Below are positions 44,018-54,269 of a DNA stretch of 64,000 nt, piece by piece. Under the pieces are notes generated by a model, which searched no databases, was not told the DNA's origin, and saw only the letters and a program-made list of their open reading frames with translations. Each line of letters opens with the position of its first letter. The first letter of the stretch is position 1. This DNA is from Bacteroidota bacterium. GTDB lineage: Bacteria > Bacteroidota > Bacteroidia > Bacteroidales > UBA12077. A program made the position numbers and the translations under genes. Where the stretch lies: the NCBI GenBank assembly GCA_020444275.1, contig JAHLLG010000001.1:957773-1021772 (forward strand), read 5' to 3'.

Positions 44018-44443
44018 ATGAATATTAATAAATCAATACTTGAAAAGAATACCTTGCCAAATGTAGGTTATACCTACAATGTATTGGTGGTTGAAGATGA
44101 TGATGTAAGTTATCTACTGCTCAGTGAAATATTATCTTCTTATCCATTAAAATTAATTAGAGCAAACGATGGCGAAGAAGCCGTGAACTATTTTAATCAG
44201 GATCAGTCCAATATCAATCTCGTTCTAATGGATATTAAACTTCCAAAGATTAATGGATATGATGCTACTCAAAGAATTAAAGAAATAAATCCTTCCATTC
44301 CCGTTATTGCAGTTACTGCATATGCTCATTCTCAAGGTATTATCGACTGTTATAATTCAGGATGCGATGATTTTATCGCAAAACCTTTTGATATTAATAA
44401 AATCATCAGGTTAATTGAAAATCACCTGGTACTTCGAAACTAA
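44018..44443 (+). CDS. Single-domain response regulator
   Basis: 141 residues from the ATG at 44018, which has GGGAAAG just before it; a TTG six codons earlier is less likely. A receiver domain fills about 20-138, with acidic residues EDD after VLVV, phosphoacceptor Asp in LVLMDIKLP and Lys in FIAKPFD. The sequence is closest in style to receiver domains of hybrid kinases (NGYDATQRIKEINP). A 20-residue polar N-terminal extension precedes it. No kinase nearby. Partner unknown. Confidence 0.88.
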   Translation: MNINKSILEKNTLPNVGYTYNVLVVEDDDVSYLLLSEILSSYPLKLIRANDGEEAVNYFNQDQSNINLVLMDIKLPKINGYDATQRIKEINPSIPVIAVTAYAHSQGIIDCYNSGCDDFIAKPFDINKIIRLIENHLVLRN

Positions 44444-44509
44444 CTATTGCTTTCTATCGATAGCGTTCGATCAAACTTAAATTAATTTTTTAATCATTGA
44501 ATAATTCTC

Positions 44510-44517
44510 TAATTTTG
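44510..44517 (+). promoter_or_regulatory. Candidate -7 element of glyA
   Basis: TAATTTTG matches TAnnTTTG, 38 bases before the glyA start. No good -33 element. Confidence 0.4.
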
Positions 44518-44554
44518 GGAAATTATTTTGGAGTATTATTAAAAATTATAAATC

Positions 44555-45835
44555 ATGAATAGAGATACAAAAATATTTGACTTAATTCAACAGGAAAAAG
44601 AACGGCAAATAAATGGTATTGAATTAATAGCATCTGAAAACTTTGTGAGCGATCAGGTTTTAGAGGCAATGGGTTCGGTAATGACCAATAAATATGCTGA
44701 AGGGTATCCAGGAAAAAGATATTATGGTGGTTGCGAAGTAGTTGACCAATCGGAAGATTTAGCACGTGAAAGATTAAAACAATTGTATGATGCTGAGTGG
44801 GTTAATGTTCAACCTCATTCGGGTGCCCAGGCAAATGCTGCCGTTTTTATGACTGTATTAAACCCGGGTGATACTTTCTTAGGTCTGGATTTATCGCATG
44901 GAGGTCACTTATCGCACGGTTCGCCGGTTAATTTGTCAGGAAAATTATACAGAGCGGTATCATATGGTGTTAAGGAAGAAACCGGAATGGTTGATTATGA
45001 TATGATGGAAGAGGTTGCGTTAAAAGAAAAACCAAAGATGATTGTGGGTGGTGCATCAGCTTATTCTCGTGAGTGGGATTACAAACGCATGAGAGAAATT
45101 GCTGATAAAGTAGGAGCAATCCTGATGATCGACATGGCTCATCCTGCCGGATTAATTGCAGCTGGTTTATTAGATAACCCTTTGAAATATGCACATGTAG
45201 TTACATCAACAACACATAAAACGTTACGCGGACCGCGAGGTGGAATTATTCTTATGGGTAAAGATTTTGAAAACCCCTGGGGTATTGCTACAAAAAAAGG
45301 TGTTATTCGTAAAATGTCTTCTCTTTTCGATTCTGGTGTGTTCCCAGGTACACAAGGTGGACCACTAGAGCATGTTATTGCTGCTAAAGCAGTAGCTTTT
45401 GGAGAAGCACTGGCACCTGAATTTAAAGAGTATCAACAGCAGGTGAAGAAGAATGCTGCTGTAATGGCTGATGAATTTATTAAGAAAGGTTATAAAGTTA
45501 TTTCAGGTGGTACTGATAACCATTCTATGCTAATTGATTTGCGCAGTAAATTTCCTGAAATTACAGGTAAAGTTGTAGAAAATACATTAGTTAAAGCACA
45601 CATCACTATCAATAAAAATATGGTTCCTTTCGATTCTCGCTCTCCATTCCAAACTTCCGGATTTAGAGTAGGAACAGCTGCTATTACTACACGCGGAATT
45701 AAAGAAGATAACATTGCTAGTATTGTTGATTATTTAGATCAGGTAATTAGCAATATTGAAGATGAAGCTAAGATTAATAGCATTGCAACGGATGTTAAAA
45801 ATATGATGAGTAAGTATCCTTTATTTGCTTATTAA
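44555..45835 (+). CDS. glyA: Serine hydroxymethyltransferase
   Basis: 426 residues, a PLP enzyme converting serine and tetrahydrofolate to glycine and methylene-tetrahydrofolate in the cytoplasm. The N-terminal [11 protein letters not shown], the substrate loop [14 protein letters not shown], and PLP-lysine motif [14 protein letters not shown] are complete. The C-terminal [19 protein letters not shown] is complete too. Standard length. Single gene with its own terminator. Confidence 0.98.
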   Translation: MNRDTKIFDLIQQEKERQINGIELIASENFVSDQVLEAMGSVMTNKYAEGYPGKRYYGGCEVVDQSEDLARERLKQLYDAEWVNVQPHSGAQANAAVFMTVLNPGDTFLGLDLSHGGHLSHGSPVNLSGKLYRAVSYGVKEETGMVDYDMMEEVALKEKPKMIVGGASAYSREWDYKRMREIADKVGAILMIDMAHPAGLIAAGLLDNPLKYAHVVTSTTHKTLRGPRGGIILMGKDFENPWGIATKKGVIRKMSSLFDSGVFPGTQGGPLEHVIAAKAVAFGEALAPEFKEYQQQVKKNAAVMADEFIKKGYKVISGGTDNHSMLIDLRSKFPEITGKVVENTLVKAHITINKNMVPFDSRSPFQTSGFRVGTAAITTRGIKEDNIASIVDYLDQVISNIEDEAKINSIATDVKNMMSKYPLFAY

Positions 45836-45858
45836 TTAATACGAAATAGAGTTAAATG

Positions 45859-45886
45859 AGAGCTGCCATTGAGCAGCTCTTTTTTA
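45859..45886 (+). terminator. Rho-independent terminator of glyA
   Basis: 8-base stem AGAGCTGC / GCAGCTCT with a 6-base loop and a run of six T. It covers the most upstream in-frame ATG (45856) of the next gene, which argues against that start. Confidence 0.92.
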
Positions 45887-45933
45887 TACTAAAAATTTCA
45901 TTCTATATTTACGGAAATATAAAACGATATTTT

Positions 45934-46710
45934 ATGGAATGGTACCTTATTGTTGCTGTTATTGGAGTAGGCTTTATAGCTGGATTTATAAATACTTTAG
46001 CCGGAAGCGGATCACTCTTAACATTGCCATTGCTGATGTTTTTAGGATTACCCGCTAATGTTGCCAATGGAACAAATAGGATTGCCATTCTGCTACAAAA
46101 TGTTGTTGGGGTATCTAGTTTTAAGCAGCAGAAAGTTCTTGACTTTAAGCACGGATTTTGGCTGGGAATACCTGCCTTATTAGGATCGGTAATTGGAGCC
46201 CAGATTGCCATTAATCTCAATGAAGAAATCATGAGAAAAGTGATCGGAGGATTGCTTGTGTTCATGTTTTTTATTATTGTTTACAAACCGGATAAATGGA
46301 TTAAGGGCAAAGCAGGAGAAGTAAATGCTAAACCGGGAATTTTGCAGATGATCATTTTCTTTTTTATTGGAATGTATGGTGGGTTTATTCAGGCTGGAGT
46401 TGGATTCTTTCTTTTAGCAGGTTTAGTTTTGGGCGCAGGATTAGATTTGGTGAGAGCAAATGCATTAAAAGTATTTATTGTTTTACTGTATACTCCATTA
46501 GCTTTAGTAATTTTTATGATCAATAATCAAGTTGATTACAAACTTGGTTTGATTTTAGCTGTAGGTAATATGCTTGGTGCCTTTGTGGGAGCAAAAGCAA
46601 CAGTTAGCTGGGGTCCAAAATTTGTGCGTTATATTTTAATGATTGCTGTATTTGTATCAGCCATTAAATTACTTGGGATTTTTGATTTGATTAAATCTAT
46701 TGTAGTTTAA
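45934..46710 (+). CDS. TauE/SafE-family membrane permease
   Basis: 258 residues from the ATG at 45934 (the earlier ATG lies in the glyA terminator). About eight hydrophobic helices in two repeats. The family landmarks are AGFINTLAGSGSLLTLPLL at the start and GGFIQAGVGFFLLAGLV in the second half. Members export sulfite, sulfoacetate or related organic anions. The substrate here is unknown. Its last 14 bases overlap the 3' end of the tonB gene running the other way. Confidence 0.9.
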   Translation: MEWYLIVAVIGVGFIAGFINTLAGSGSLLTLPLLMFLGLPANVANGTNRIAILLQNVVGVSSFKQQKVLDFKHGFWLGIPALLGSVIGAQIAINLNEEIMRKVIGGLLVFMFFIIVYKPDKWIKGKAGEVNAKPGILQMIIFFFIGMYGGFIQAGVGFFLLAGLVLGAGLDLVRANALKVFIVLLYTPLALVIFMINNQVDYKLGLILAVGNMLGAFVGAKATVSWGPKFVRYILMIAVFVSAIKLLGIFDLIKSIVV

Positions 46711-47518
46711 AATAGTAGGTAATTGTTCCTTTCTGGTAAGCAGGTGCATCCGGTTTTTTATCGAATTTCGCTTTTAATGCAGCTTTCTTGGCTGCTGCCA
46801 ACAGGTTGGCATCTAAAGTTGTACTTCCTTTGACCCCCGGAACTGCACTTGTTACACTACCGTATTTATCCACTGTAATTTCTACAACAACTTTACCTTC
46901 TATTTGGTAGTTATAATCTGGTTTTGGCAGAGACTCAGGATTACGACCAGTTAAACTAAAACTTGTACCACTGGTTCCCATACTTTCGCCACCCACATGA
47001 TTTTGAGAATCGACCGATCCGGTAGTTGATCCCTGGTTGTTTTCTCCACTTGTTTCACCTTCGCTGGTGCTGGTATTATTATCTCTGTTTCTTCCGGGGA
47101 AAAGAGCTTGCTCGTTAACTTTCCTTTCTTCCTTAACTTCGGTTTTTTCCTCCTCTTGCTTAGGTTTTGGTTGTGTTTCTGTTTTGGTCTCTTCTGTCTT
47201 TTCCTTTTTACCTTGTTCTTTTACTGCAGGAGCTTCTTCATAATCTTGGGTTATTGCACCGTCATCATCGGGCGATGTTGTAGTTTCAGGAACCGATTCC
47301 TGCTGTTGTTCAACCGACTCTTGCATAGCAGATTCCGAATATTGTGGTTCTACCTGTCCAAACCCTTCATCACTGTCTCCAAAATTAATTAAGATTCCTT
47401 CCTCCTCAGGTAAGGGGAGAGGTGTTGTATACCCAAAAAACATAAAAACAGCACCTATAATTACATGAAAAATTACAGTGCCAATAATACCTTTTTTATG
47501 TTCTTGGAAATATGACAT
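46697..47518 (-). CDS. TonB-like energy transducer
   Basis: 273 residues from the ATG at 47518, two bases after the exbD stop. An N-terminal transmembrane helix (about 10-30, IGTVIFHVIIGAVFMFFG) is followed by a long Glu/Gln/Lys/Pro-rich linker crossing the periplasm (about 60-175), and a short TonB-C-like domain (about 185-273, GKVVVEITVDKYGSVTSAVPG). The domain is of the short TonB/TolA-like kind. It forms with the two upstream genes an ExbB-ExbD-TonB unit that powers outer-membrane uptake or envelope maintenance. Confidence 0.88.
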   Translation of the reverse strand: MSYFQEHKKGIIGTVIFHVIIGAVFMFFGYTTPLPLPEEEGILINFGDSDEGFGQVEPQYSESAMQESVEQQQESVPETTTSPDDDGAITQDYEEAPAVKEQGKKEKTEETKTETQPKPKQEEEKTEVKEERKVNEQALFPGRNRDNNTSTSEGETSGENNQGSTTGSVDSQNHVGGESMGTSGTSFSLTGRNPESLPKPDYNYQIEGKVVVEITVDKYGSVTSAVPGVKGSTTLDANLLAAAKKAALKAKFDKKPDAPAYQKGTITYYFKLQ

Positions 47519-47520
47519 CT

Positions 47521-47919
47521 TTATTTTGCTTGCGTTGCTAAAATTAATTTCCACTTATTATCTTTTGCAATGTTCATTACCTTTACCATTGCATGTAGAG
47601 GAATGTTTTGATCGCAGTGCAACGATACAGTTGGTTCAGCAATATTTTCAGTTCTGAATTTATGTTGCAAAATTCCTTCAATATCTTCTAAAGGAACTTG
47701 TGTTGTTCCAACATAATAATTTAGATCTGAAGTAATTGAAACAGTTGCAATTGCTGTGGCTGATGTTTGATGCGAACTCTGTGGTAACAGTAGCTTTAAT
47801 GCATTAGGCGCAACTAAAGTAGACGTAACCATGAAAAAGATTAACAATAGAAATACAATGTCTGTCATGGACGACATACTAAAATTGGGATTTACTTTAC
47901 TTCTTCGTTTTAAAGCCAT
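47521..47919 (-). CDS. exbD: ExbD/TolR-family biopolymer transport protein
   Basis: 132 residues. The single N-terminal transmembrane helix carries the functional Asp20 (SSMTDIVFLLLIFFMVTS), which takes part in proton flow. A periplasmic domain follows (about 45-132). It starts 12 bases after the exbB stop and ends 2 bases before the tonB start, an operon. Confidence 0.93.
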   Translation of the reverse strand: MALKRRSKVNPNFSMSSMTDIVFLLLIFFMVTSTLVAPNALKLLLPQSSHQTSATAIATVSITSDLNYYVGTTQVPLEDIEGILQHKFRTENIAEPTVSLHCDQNIPLHAMVKVMNIAKDNKWKLILATQAK

Positions 47920-47931
47920 AGCGATTACTTT

Positions 47932-48630
47932 TTATTCAACGGGTTCGTTAAGCAGATCCATAAATTCGGAAGTATTTGCTTCTAACTGAAAAACTACTTT
48001 TTCTACTTTTGCTACCAAAATGTTGTAAGCCAGATAGCCAATAATTCCAACCATTAAACCGGCAACAGTGGTTACCATGGCAGTATAAATTCCATTGGAT
48101 AACAGGCCTACATCAATATTATTACCTGCATTTGACATATCATAAAATGCTCGAATCATTCCCATTACGGTACCCAAAAAACCAATCATTGGCGCTGCTC
48201 CGGATACAGTTGCTAAGGCAGGCAGGTTTTTCTCCAGTTTTGAAATCTCAAGATTACCTACATTTTCGATAGCTGCATTAATATCGTTTAATGGCCGTCC
48301 GATTCGTTGTAATCCTTTTTCAATCATTCTTGCAACAGGGCTTTGTGTTGATTGACACAAGGCAAGAGCAGAGTCAATTTTATCATCGTGGATATAATCC
48401 TTAATTCTATTCATGAAATTGATATCAGTCTGGGAAGCCTTTTTAATGGCAAAATATCGTTCAATAAAAATATAGACTGCTACAATGGATAGAATTACGA
48501 TCGGAATCATAATCCACCCGCCTTTTAAGGCCATTTCCCAGTATGATAATTTAAGTTCACCAGCCTCGGCAGCTTCTGTGCTAATGCTATCCGTAAGATT
48601 TATTTGAAGAAACATCAAAAAGTTGTACAT
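47932..48630 (-). CDS. exbB: MotA/TolQ/ExbB proton-channel family protein
   Basis: 232 residues with three transmembrane helices (about 33-52, 140-165, 180-205). The core GGWIMIPIVILSIVAVYIFIERY and the conserved TVSGAAPMIGFLGTVMGMIRAF then GIYTAMVTTVAGLMVGI are typical of ExbB/TolQ. First gene of the exbB-exbD-tonB operon. A -7-like TAAATTTG lies on the minus strand at 48700-48707. Confidence 0.93.
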   Translation of the reverse strand: MYNFLMFLQINLTDSISTEAAEAGELKLSYWEMALKGGWIMIPIVILSIVAVYIFIERYFAIKKASQTDINFMNRIKDYIHDDKIDSALALCQSTQSPVARMIEKGLQRIGRPLNDINAAIENVGNLEISKLEKNLPALATVSGAAPMIGFLGTVMGMIRAFYDMSNAGNNIDVGLLSNGIYTAMVTTVAGLMVGIIGYLAYNILVAKVEKVVFQLEANTSEFMDLLNEPVE

Positions 48631-48713
48631 GTGTTTACGTGTTTATTTCGTTAACTTAACGTTTAAATTGATAGAATATTTTTACGTGTTATGAATTTAC
48701 AAATTTACAAAAA

Positions 48714-51700
48714 TCATTTTTGGTTGTTATCATCTTTATTTCTCCTGCCAATTTTATTCCAAAAATTATTTAGCAGTTCGGAAAATGAGTTAAATTCTTC
48801 CCTGTAAAATATACCAACACCCTGCGTGTAAGGGGCATCTTCATATAATAATTTATCGTTGGATTCATTGAATGCTTTTAACCGCAGTTTACCACTTTTG
48901 TTCAGTTTCACATCTACATTAAAATCACCCACGATATTACTTGCCTGCTCAACCGTTTGTCCTCCGTAACCTACATTACCATTTATGGTAACTCTATCGT
49001 CAAGTACCTGTGTTGAAAGTGCTACTTCAACCTGATCTTTTGATATTTCATCACCAGGTCTGTAATTTACCCCAATATCCCATTCGTCGCTAATTTGAGA
49101 TAGCCAGTGACTAAGCTGGTTTGATAAGAGTTCACTGGTAGTTACCGAACCAAGGCCAGTTGTACTTGTGTTATCGGTAAAACCACCTTCGGTTCCTGTT
49201 TGTTCACGCATAAAGGTGTTTAGAACCAATAGTGATAAAAATTGTTTATTTAGCTTTTCTTCAGTGTCTGTTGCAGATCTTACCAATGTTTTAGCTTCTT
49301 CATCAGCGGTTGGCAGATTAATATCAAAACGAATATCCGGATTCATCAAATTATCGGTAAGAAAAACCTGGCAATCTACAGGAATACGTTTCTTATAATC
49401 ATCGTTAGAATAGTAAGAAGCACTTTGAGTAGTATCGATTAAGCTACTTAATGTTGTTTTCAAGGAATAAACAGCTGCTATGTCGATATTGGCGTTGTAT
49501 GGTGCTCCATTCCATACAATGTTTCCACCATTTTCGATTTTAAATTTCTTATTAATTACATTTTGTAGAGTGAATAAGTAATCTCCCTCTTCAATGGTAA
49601 AATCACCATACATTTTAAAATCATTGTTCTCATCAACCTCCATCTTAATATTTCCTTCTCCATTTCCTCTAATAATATCACCAATTTTTGAGTCAAAGAT
49701 TAACTGTGCTTCTGCATCAGGAGTTATTTGCAGATCAAAATTTAATCCAAAACTGGAATAGTCGTAATTATAAGGTTGTTCCTTGTCAGATGATTCTTCT
49801 TTTGCATTGGTAAACGTTACAAACCCTGACTGATTTGCATTCTGATTCCGAGTTAACGGAATGTTGATTTTTGTATTGTTTTCAGTGGTTGCAGAAATGT
49901 CAAGATCTGTTCTGTCGCTATCGCCTGTAATGTTTACAATTCCAGACATAAATGCTGTACCATAAAACGCTTCATTATCATAAGAAGTTGTGTTTAATGC
50001 CAGCATGCTATTGGCATTAATGTTAAAATCAAAACTGATATTTTTTTGAGGACCAAACTTTACATATCCGTTTGTTATTCCTCGGTTTTCAAATTTATCA
50101 AACGCTTCAACATTCCTAAAATTTAATGTGTTATTTTCAACCTGCACATCTGTAGTAAAATGATATCTTGTTTTAATATAATCTATAGTCATTGCAGCAT
50201 CCTGCATGTACAATGTTCCATTAAACTGTGGTTTGTTTAATTTTCCGGTAACGAGAATACTTCCATCGCTAATACCAGATATATTTGACGCAAAACTATT
50301 TAAATAAGGATTTAATACACTTAATTCCAGTTTATCTAAAATGACATTAAACATAATATCCCTATTTTCAGGATAGTAATTGCCTGAAACATTGATTGTT
50401 CTTTTGTTGTTGTATAATGTAGATGCTTCTAACTGTATAGATTTGGAATGCTCTAACCATCGTGTAAACATTTGAGTATATCCAAAATCTTCGTTGTTAA
50501 GTTTTAGATCATCTATTTCTAAATCGGAATAGAAAAGTGGATTATTAAAGATGCTTGAAAAGTTTGCTTTTCCGTTAATAACTCCTTCGAAGAGCAACTT
50601 TCTTTCTGCAGTAATAACATTCAAATGTGCCAGGTTAATGTTTTGAAACTCAAAAAACAGTGTATCTTTTGGATTCTCGGAAACTTTTCCATTCACTATA
50701 AACAATTGCTTGCCATGATTTATTTTAAAATTGTTAAACTTAATAGAAGTGGTATCAATTTTAACTTGTGATTTATCAATATTCCAAACGGAATCGCGCA
50801 CTACAACTCTTGATGGCAATAATGTAATTCTAAACATTGGATCACCAAAATCTTCTTTTTGGTTTAGCTGGGCAGAAGCTAGTATTTTCCCCTCATACAC
50901 TGCAGTGTCTGCATTATTCCAATCTAATTTCAGATCAATGTTGTTATGTTTTGTAAGCGTTGTAGTTTTAAAATCTTCAAATGTAAAATAGTTATTAAGT
51001 AGCAGGCTTTGACTTTTTGTTCTGATTGTAAAAATGCTATCGTCGGAAAACGAATGAATAGAAAGTTTTTCAAACGTATGTTTATTATACTGAAGTTTGT
51101 TTGTAAATGCTCTAAAGAAAAGGAATCGATCATTTGCATTATATTTTAATTGCAGTTTTGCACTGTCGCTTACATAGATATTTGGAATAAAAAATCTGCT
51201 AATTAAATTTGTATGTTTAAGATGCACATCGAAACTAAAGCTATTGTTAGTTTCAAGCTCAACAGTATCAGTAGGTTCGTTTATTAATGCAGGAAGATAG
51301 TGATAATAGAGATTTTTAACGGACTGGATCAAATTTTTTGATTGATACTTACCAAGTAGCAAAGCATCTATATAATCAGATTTAACTTCAATTCGATGAG
51401 TATCTGCTTCTAATTCTGAAATAATCCTGAGTGTATCAAAAGGCATTTCAGTATTTAGTTTGGTAAGTTTGGTGTTCGAGAAATTAATTTCACCAACTGC
51501 ATGATCTATATTGATACCCTTAAAGTTTGCATTTAAATCGAATGCTAAACTTGCTGTAGAGTCTTTCTTATCGATATTTAATCCGTACAAATTTGAATAT
51601 GGAACTGATGCTCTAAAATCAAACTCAGGAATATCTTTGGAAAAATCTATATCTCCGGTAAAATCAAATTGAATGTTAGGATCGGATATGCTCAGGTAAC

Positions 51701-53189
51701 CGTTGTACGTTTTTTCAGTTAATTTACCATCAAGCGATATATTCTGATAATTGTAATCATTAATAACAATATTTTGGATTGTACCAACAGTAGTTGCATC
51801 AACTTTCTTATTACCGCTGGTATATCCTTTAATTTGGGCGTTCATGCTAATTTCACCAACTCTGTTATTGTTATTAAATAGTTTGCCAATGTTAAAATGA
51901 GAGGTTTTGATGTTTCCGCTAAAAGCAAGTGTTTTTGAGGTGTCGGGTTGTAACGATAGGTCTGTTGAAATATTACCTAAATCGGAGGTGAATTTTCCAT
52001 AGGTTACAAAATCATCATAAAAACCTGCAAAGTTTCCTTTGTAACTTATAATACCTAAATTATCAAAGCTTTCCGGAATATTAAAGTTTCCTCCTTTTTT
52101 GGAAAATTCATTAATAACTTCAAAATCCTGGGCTGATGTTGTCAACTTTTTAAAATCTACATACATAAACATTTGACTGTAGTCCGGAAGTCCGCTGAGA
52201 TTAAAATCGGTAATTAACTCTGTTTGTTCTCCAATTTGAAACTTAACATCTTCTCCTTTAAAACTGCTTAACTTACTATGAACTCTTCCGGATATTACTG
52301 AGTTTACACTAATATTCTTAAAAACAGGAACAAAATAGCCAATATCTTTAAAACTTACGTTAGATTCCTGGAATGCAAAATCGAGATAAATATTTTTTGC
52401 AAATTGTTGGTATTCATCATAATCATTATGTCTGAAAACAAGAGAATCCGAATTAATATAAGAATATGGGGTGCGGATTTTTACATTTCTAAAAATCATA
52501 TGTTGCTTTCCAATGCTCATATTAAATTTAATGTTATGAGCAAGAAATCCCGATTTTTCTTTAACTTTTAGTTTTTTCACATAAAAGTTTGCTACACCAT
52601 TTTCAATGGATAAATTTCTGACTTCTAAATCTTCGATAAAGCAATTCAGATCGTTAAAGTTTACAACATCATCAGGTTTTTCTTTTTTACGAACAGATTT
52701 ATACTTAAAAACAGATTGATGCAGTTCAATATCTTTTAAAGCAATTTCCCAACCTTTTTTATTGGCCAAAGTATCTTTTTTTATTTCCCGGTTTTTGGCA
52801 AATTTTAAGTTCATAGGTTGCAGCGTATCATATTTATGCAGGTATATTTTTGCATTAACCAGGTTGATATTGCTGAATTCGATTTCTTGCTTTTTGCGAT
52901 CAATTTTTTTAAGGTTGCATATAATTTCTTTCGAGAAAAGCAGTGTATCTTCTAACTGGTCTTCAATGTAAACATTTTTTAATACAACACGATTAAAAAA
53001 CCTGTAATTAACAGATTCAACATGAAACTTAGCATCCAGATTATCAGATACTTCTTTGGCAATTTTTTGTGTAATGTATGTTTGTACAGACGAGTTTTGA
53101 AGAATAAAAAAAGCAGTAGCTAGTAATACAAATATTACTAACATAAAAATGGCCAATATTTTATATATTTTTTTAATACTTTTGCTCAT
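48714..53189 (-). CDS. tamB: TamB-like inner-membrane translocation/assembly protein
   Basis: 1491 residues. One N-terminal transmembrane helix (about 9-29) anchors a huge periplasmic part of repeated beta strands forming a lipid-carrying groove. The last 350 residues are the DUF490/TamB domain (for example YMQDAAMTIDYIKTRYHF, GEGNIKMEVDENNDFKMYGDF, NIDIAAVYSL, IRFDINLPTADEE). Long AsmA-like proteins of this class move phospholipid between membranes or help barrel assembly. Bacteroidota lack TamA beside it in most cases, and none is seen here. Divergent from tsaD over only 60 bases. Followed by exbB on the same strand. Confidence 0.92.
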   Translation of the reverse strand: MSKSIKKIYKILAIFMLVIFVLLATAFFILQNSSVQTYITQKIAKEVSDNLDAKFHVESVNYRFFNRVVLKNVYIEDQLEDTLLFSKEIICNLKKIDRKKQEIEFSNINLVNAKIYLHKYDTLQPMNLKFAKNREIKKDTLANKKGWEIALKDIELHQSVFKYKSVRKKEKPDDVVNFNDLNCFIEDLEVRNLSIENGVANFYVKKLKVKEKSGFLAHNIKFNMSIGKQHMIFRNVKIRTPYSYINSDSLVFRHNDYDEYQQFAKNIYLDFAFQESNVSFKDIGYFVPVFKNISVNSVISGRVHSKLSSFKGEDVKFQIGEQTELITDFNLSGLPDYSQMFMYVDFKKLTTSAQDFEVINEFSKKGGNFNIPESFDNLGIISYKGNFAGFYDDFVTYGKFTSDLGNISTDLSLQPDTSKTLAFSGNIKTSHFNIGKLFNNNNRVGEISMNAQIKGYTSGNKKVDATTVGTIQNIVINDYNYQNISLDGKLTEKTYNGYLSISDPNIQFDFTGDIDFSKDIPEFDFRASVPYSNLYGLNIDKKDSTASLAFDLNANFKGINIDHAVGEINFSNTKLTKLNTEMPFDTLRIISELEADTHRIEVKSDYIDALLLGKYQSKNLIQSVKNLYYHYLPALINEPTDTVELETNNSFSFDVHLKHTNLISRFFIPNIYVSDSAKLQLKYNANDRFLFFRAFTNKLQYNKHTFEKLSIHSFSDDSIFTIRTKSQSLLLNNYFTFEDFKTTTLTKHNNIDLKLDWNNADTAVYEGKILASAQLNQKEDFGDPMFRITLLPSRVVVRDSVWNIDKSQVKIDTTSIKFNNFKINHGKQLFIVNGKVSENPKDTLFFEFQNINLAHLNVITAERKLLFEGVINGKANFSSIFNNPLFYSDLEIDDLKLNNEDFGYTQMFTRWLEHSKSIQLEASTLYNNKRTINVSGNYYPENRDIMFNVILDKLELSVLNPYLNSFASNISGISDGSILVTGKLNKPQFNGTLYMQDAAMTIDYIKTRYHFTTDVQVENNTLNFRNVEAFDKFENRGITNGYVKFGPQKNISFDFNINANSMLALNTTSYDNEAFYGTAFMSGIVNITGDSDRTDLDISATTENNTKINIPLTRNQNANQSGFVTFTNAKEESSDKEQPYNYDYSSFGLNFDLQITPDAEAQLIFDSKIGDIIRGNGEGNIKMEVDENNDFKMYGDFTIEEGDYLFTLQNVINKKFKIENGGNIVWNGAPYNANIDIAAVYSLKTTLSSLIDTTQSASYYSNDDYKKRIPVDCQVFLTDNLMNPDIRFDINLPTADEEAKTLVRSATDTEEKLNKQFLSLLVLNTFMREQTGTEGGFTDNTSTTGLGSVTTSELLSNQLSHWLSQISDEWDIGVNYRPGDEISKDQVEVALSTQVLDDRVTINGNVGYGGQTVEQASNIVGDFNVDVKLNKSGKLRLKAFNESNDKLLYEDAPYTQGVGIFYREEFNSFSELLNNFWNKIGRRNKDDNNQK

Positions 53190-53249
53190 TGTGTTTCTAA
53201 CGCAAAAGAAGCAAAAAAAATTATAAATTACTCAAAATCCAGTGAATTA

Positions 53250-54269
53250 ATGAGCATTACAATACTTGGTATAGAATCATCATGTGATGATACGTCGGCG
53301 GCTGTAATTAGAGATGGCTATTTACTTTCGAACGTAATTGCAAATCAGGATGTGCATAAGGCGTATGGTGGAGTTGTTCCTGAGCTGGCTTCGAGGGCTC
53401 ATCAACAAAATATTATTCCAGTGGTGGAACAAGCATTGCGTAATGCAGGAATTTCCAAAAAAGAGATTAATGCTGTGGCATTTACTCGTGGACCTGGATT
53501 ATTAGGATCACTTTTGGTAGGAACATCTTTTTCAAAATCGTTTTCGTTGGCAATGGGAATTCCAATGATCGAGGTGAATCATTTACAAGCACATATCTTA
53601 GTGCACTTTATTAAAGAACATCAAAAACAGAAAGATATTCCGGAATTTCCGTTTTTATGTTTATTGGTTTCTGGCGGGCACACCCAGATCGTTTTAATAA
53701 AAGATTATCTTGATATGGAAGTAATTGGTCAAACGATTGACGATGCTGCTGGCGAAGCTTTTGATAAATGTGCCAAGGTTATTGGATTACCATATCCGGG
53801 TGGCCCAGTAGTTGATAAGAATGCTCAGCAGGGAAATAAAGATGCTTTTGCTTTTAACAGACCTAAAATTAGTGGTCTGGATTATAGCTTTAGCGGACTA
53901 AAAACATCGTTTTTATATTTTGTAAGAGACCAGATTAAGGAAAATCCCGATTTTGTAAAAGAAAATATGATGGATTTGTGCGCCAGTATACAGCATACTA
54001 TTATCGAAATTTTAATGCAAAAGTTAGAACTTGCTGTAAAACAAACCGGAATAAACAGAATAGCTGTAGCCGGAGGTGTTTCAGCAAATTCGGGTTTAAG
54101 AAATGCTCTTTTGTCGAGAGTAGAAACACTTGGATGGAAAGTTTTTATTCCTGAGTTTAAGTTTACTACGGATAATGCTGCAATGATTGCAATTACAGGT
54201 TACTATAAATATCAGAATCAAGAATTTGCCAGTCAGGATATTGCTCCTTTGGCCCGGTTCCCTTATTAA
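53250..54269 (+). CDS. tsaD: tRNA N6-adenosine threonylcarbamoyltransferase
   Basis: 339 residues, standard length, of the Kae1/TsaD family. The metal ligands His111 and His115 (NHLQAHIL) and the distal Asp in TTDNAAMIA are present, as are GIESSCDDTSAAV and GGHTQIVLI. With TsaB/E/C it makes t6A37 in ANN-decoding tRNAs. Divergent from tamB. Its 3' end overlaps that of the facing MFS gene by 4 bases. Confidence 0.97.
   Translation: MSITILGIESSCDDTSAAVIRDGYLLSNVIANQDVHKAYGGVVPELASRAHQQNIIPVVEQALRNAGISKKEINAVAFTRGPGLLGSLLVGTSFSKSFSLAMGIPMIEVNHLQAHILVHFIKEHQKQKDIPEFPFLCLLVSGGHTQIVLIKDYLDMEVIGQTIDDAAGEAFDKCAKVIGLPYPGGPVVDKNAQQGNKDAFAFNRPKISGLDYSFSGLKTSFLYFVRDQIKENPDFVKENMMDLCASIQHTIIEILMQKLELAVKQTGINRIAVAGGVSANSGLRNALLSRVETLGWKVFIPEFKFTTDNAAMIAITGYYKYQNQEFASQDIAPLARFPY

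Noticed and set aside
45856-45933. A longer start for the TauE/SafE permease at 45856
   Set aside because: The segment is the glyA terminator hairpin; the ATG at 45934 begins the first membrane helix as expected.
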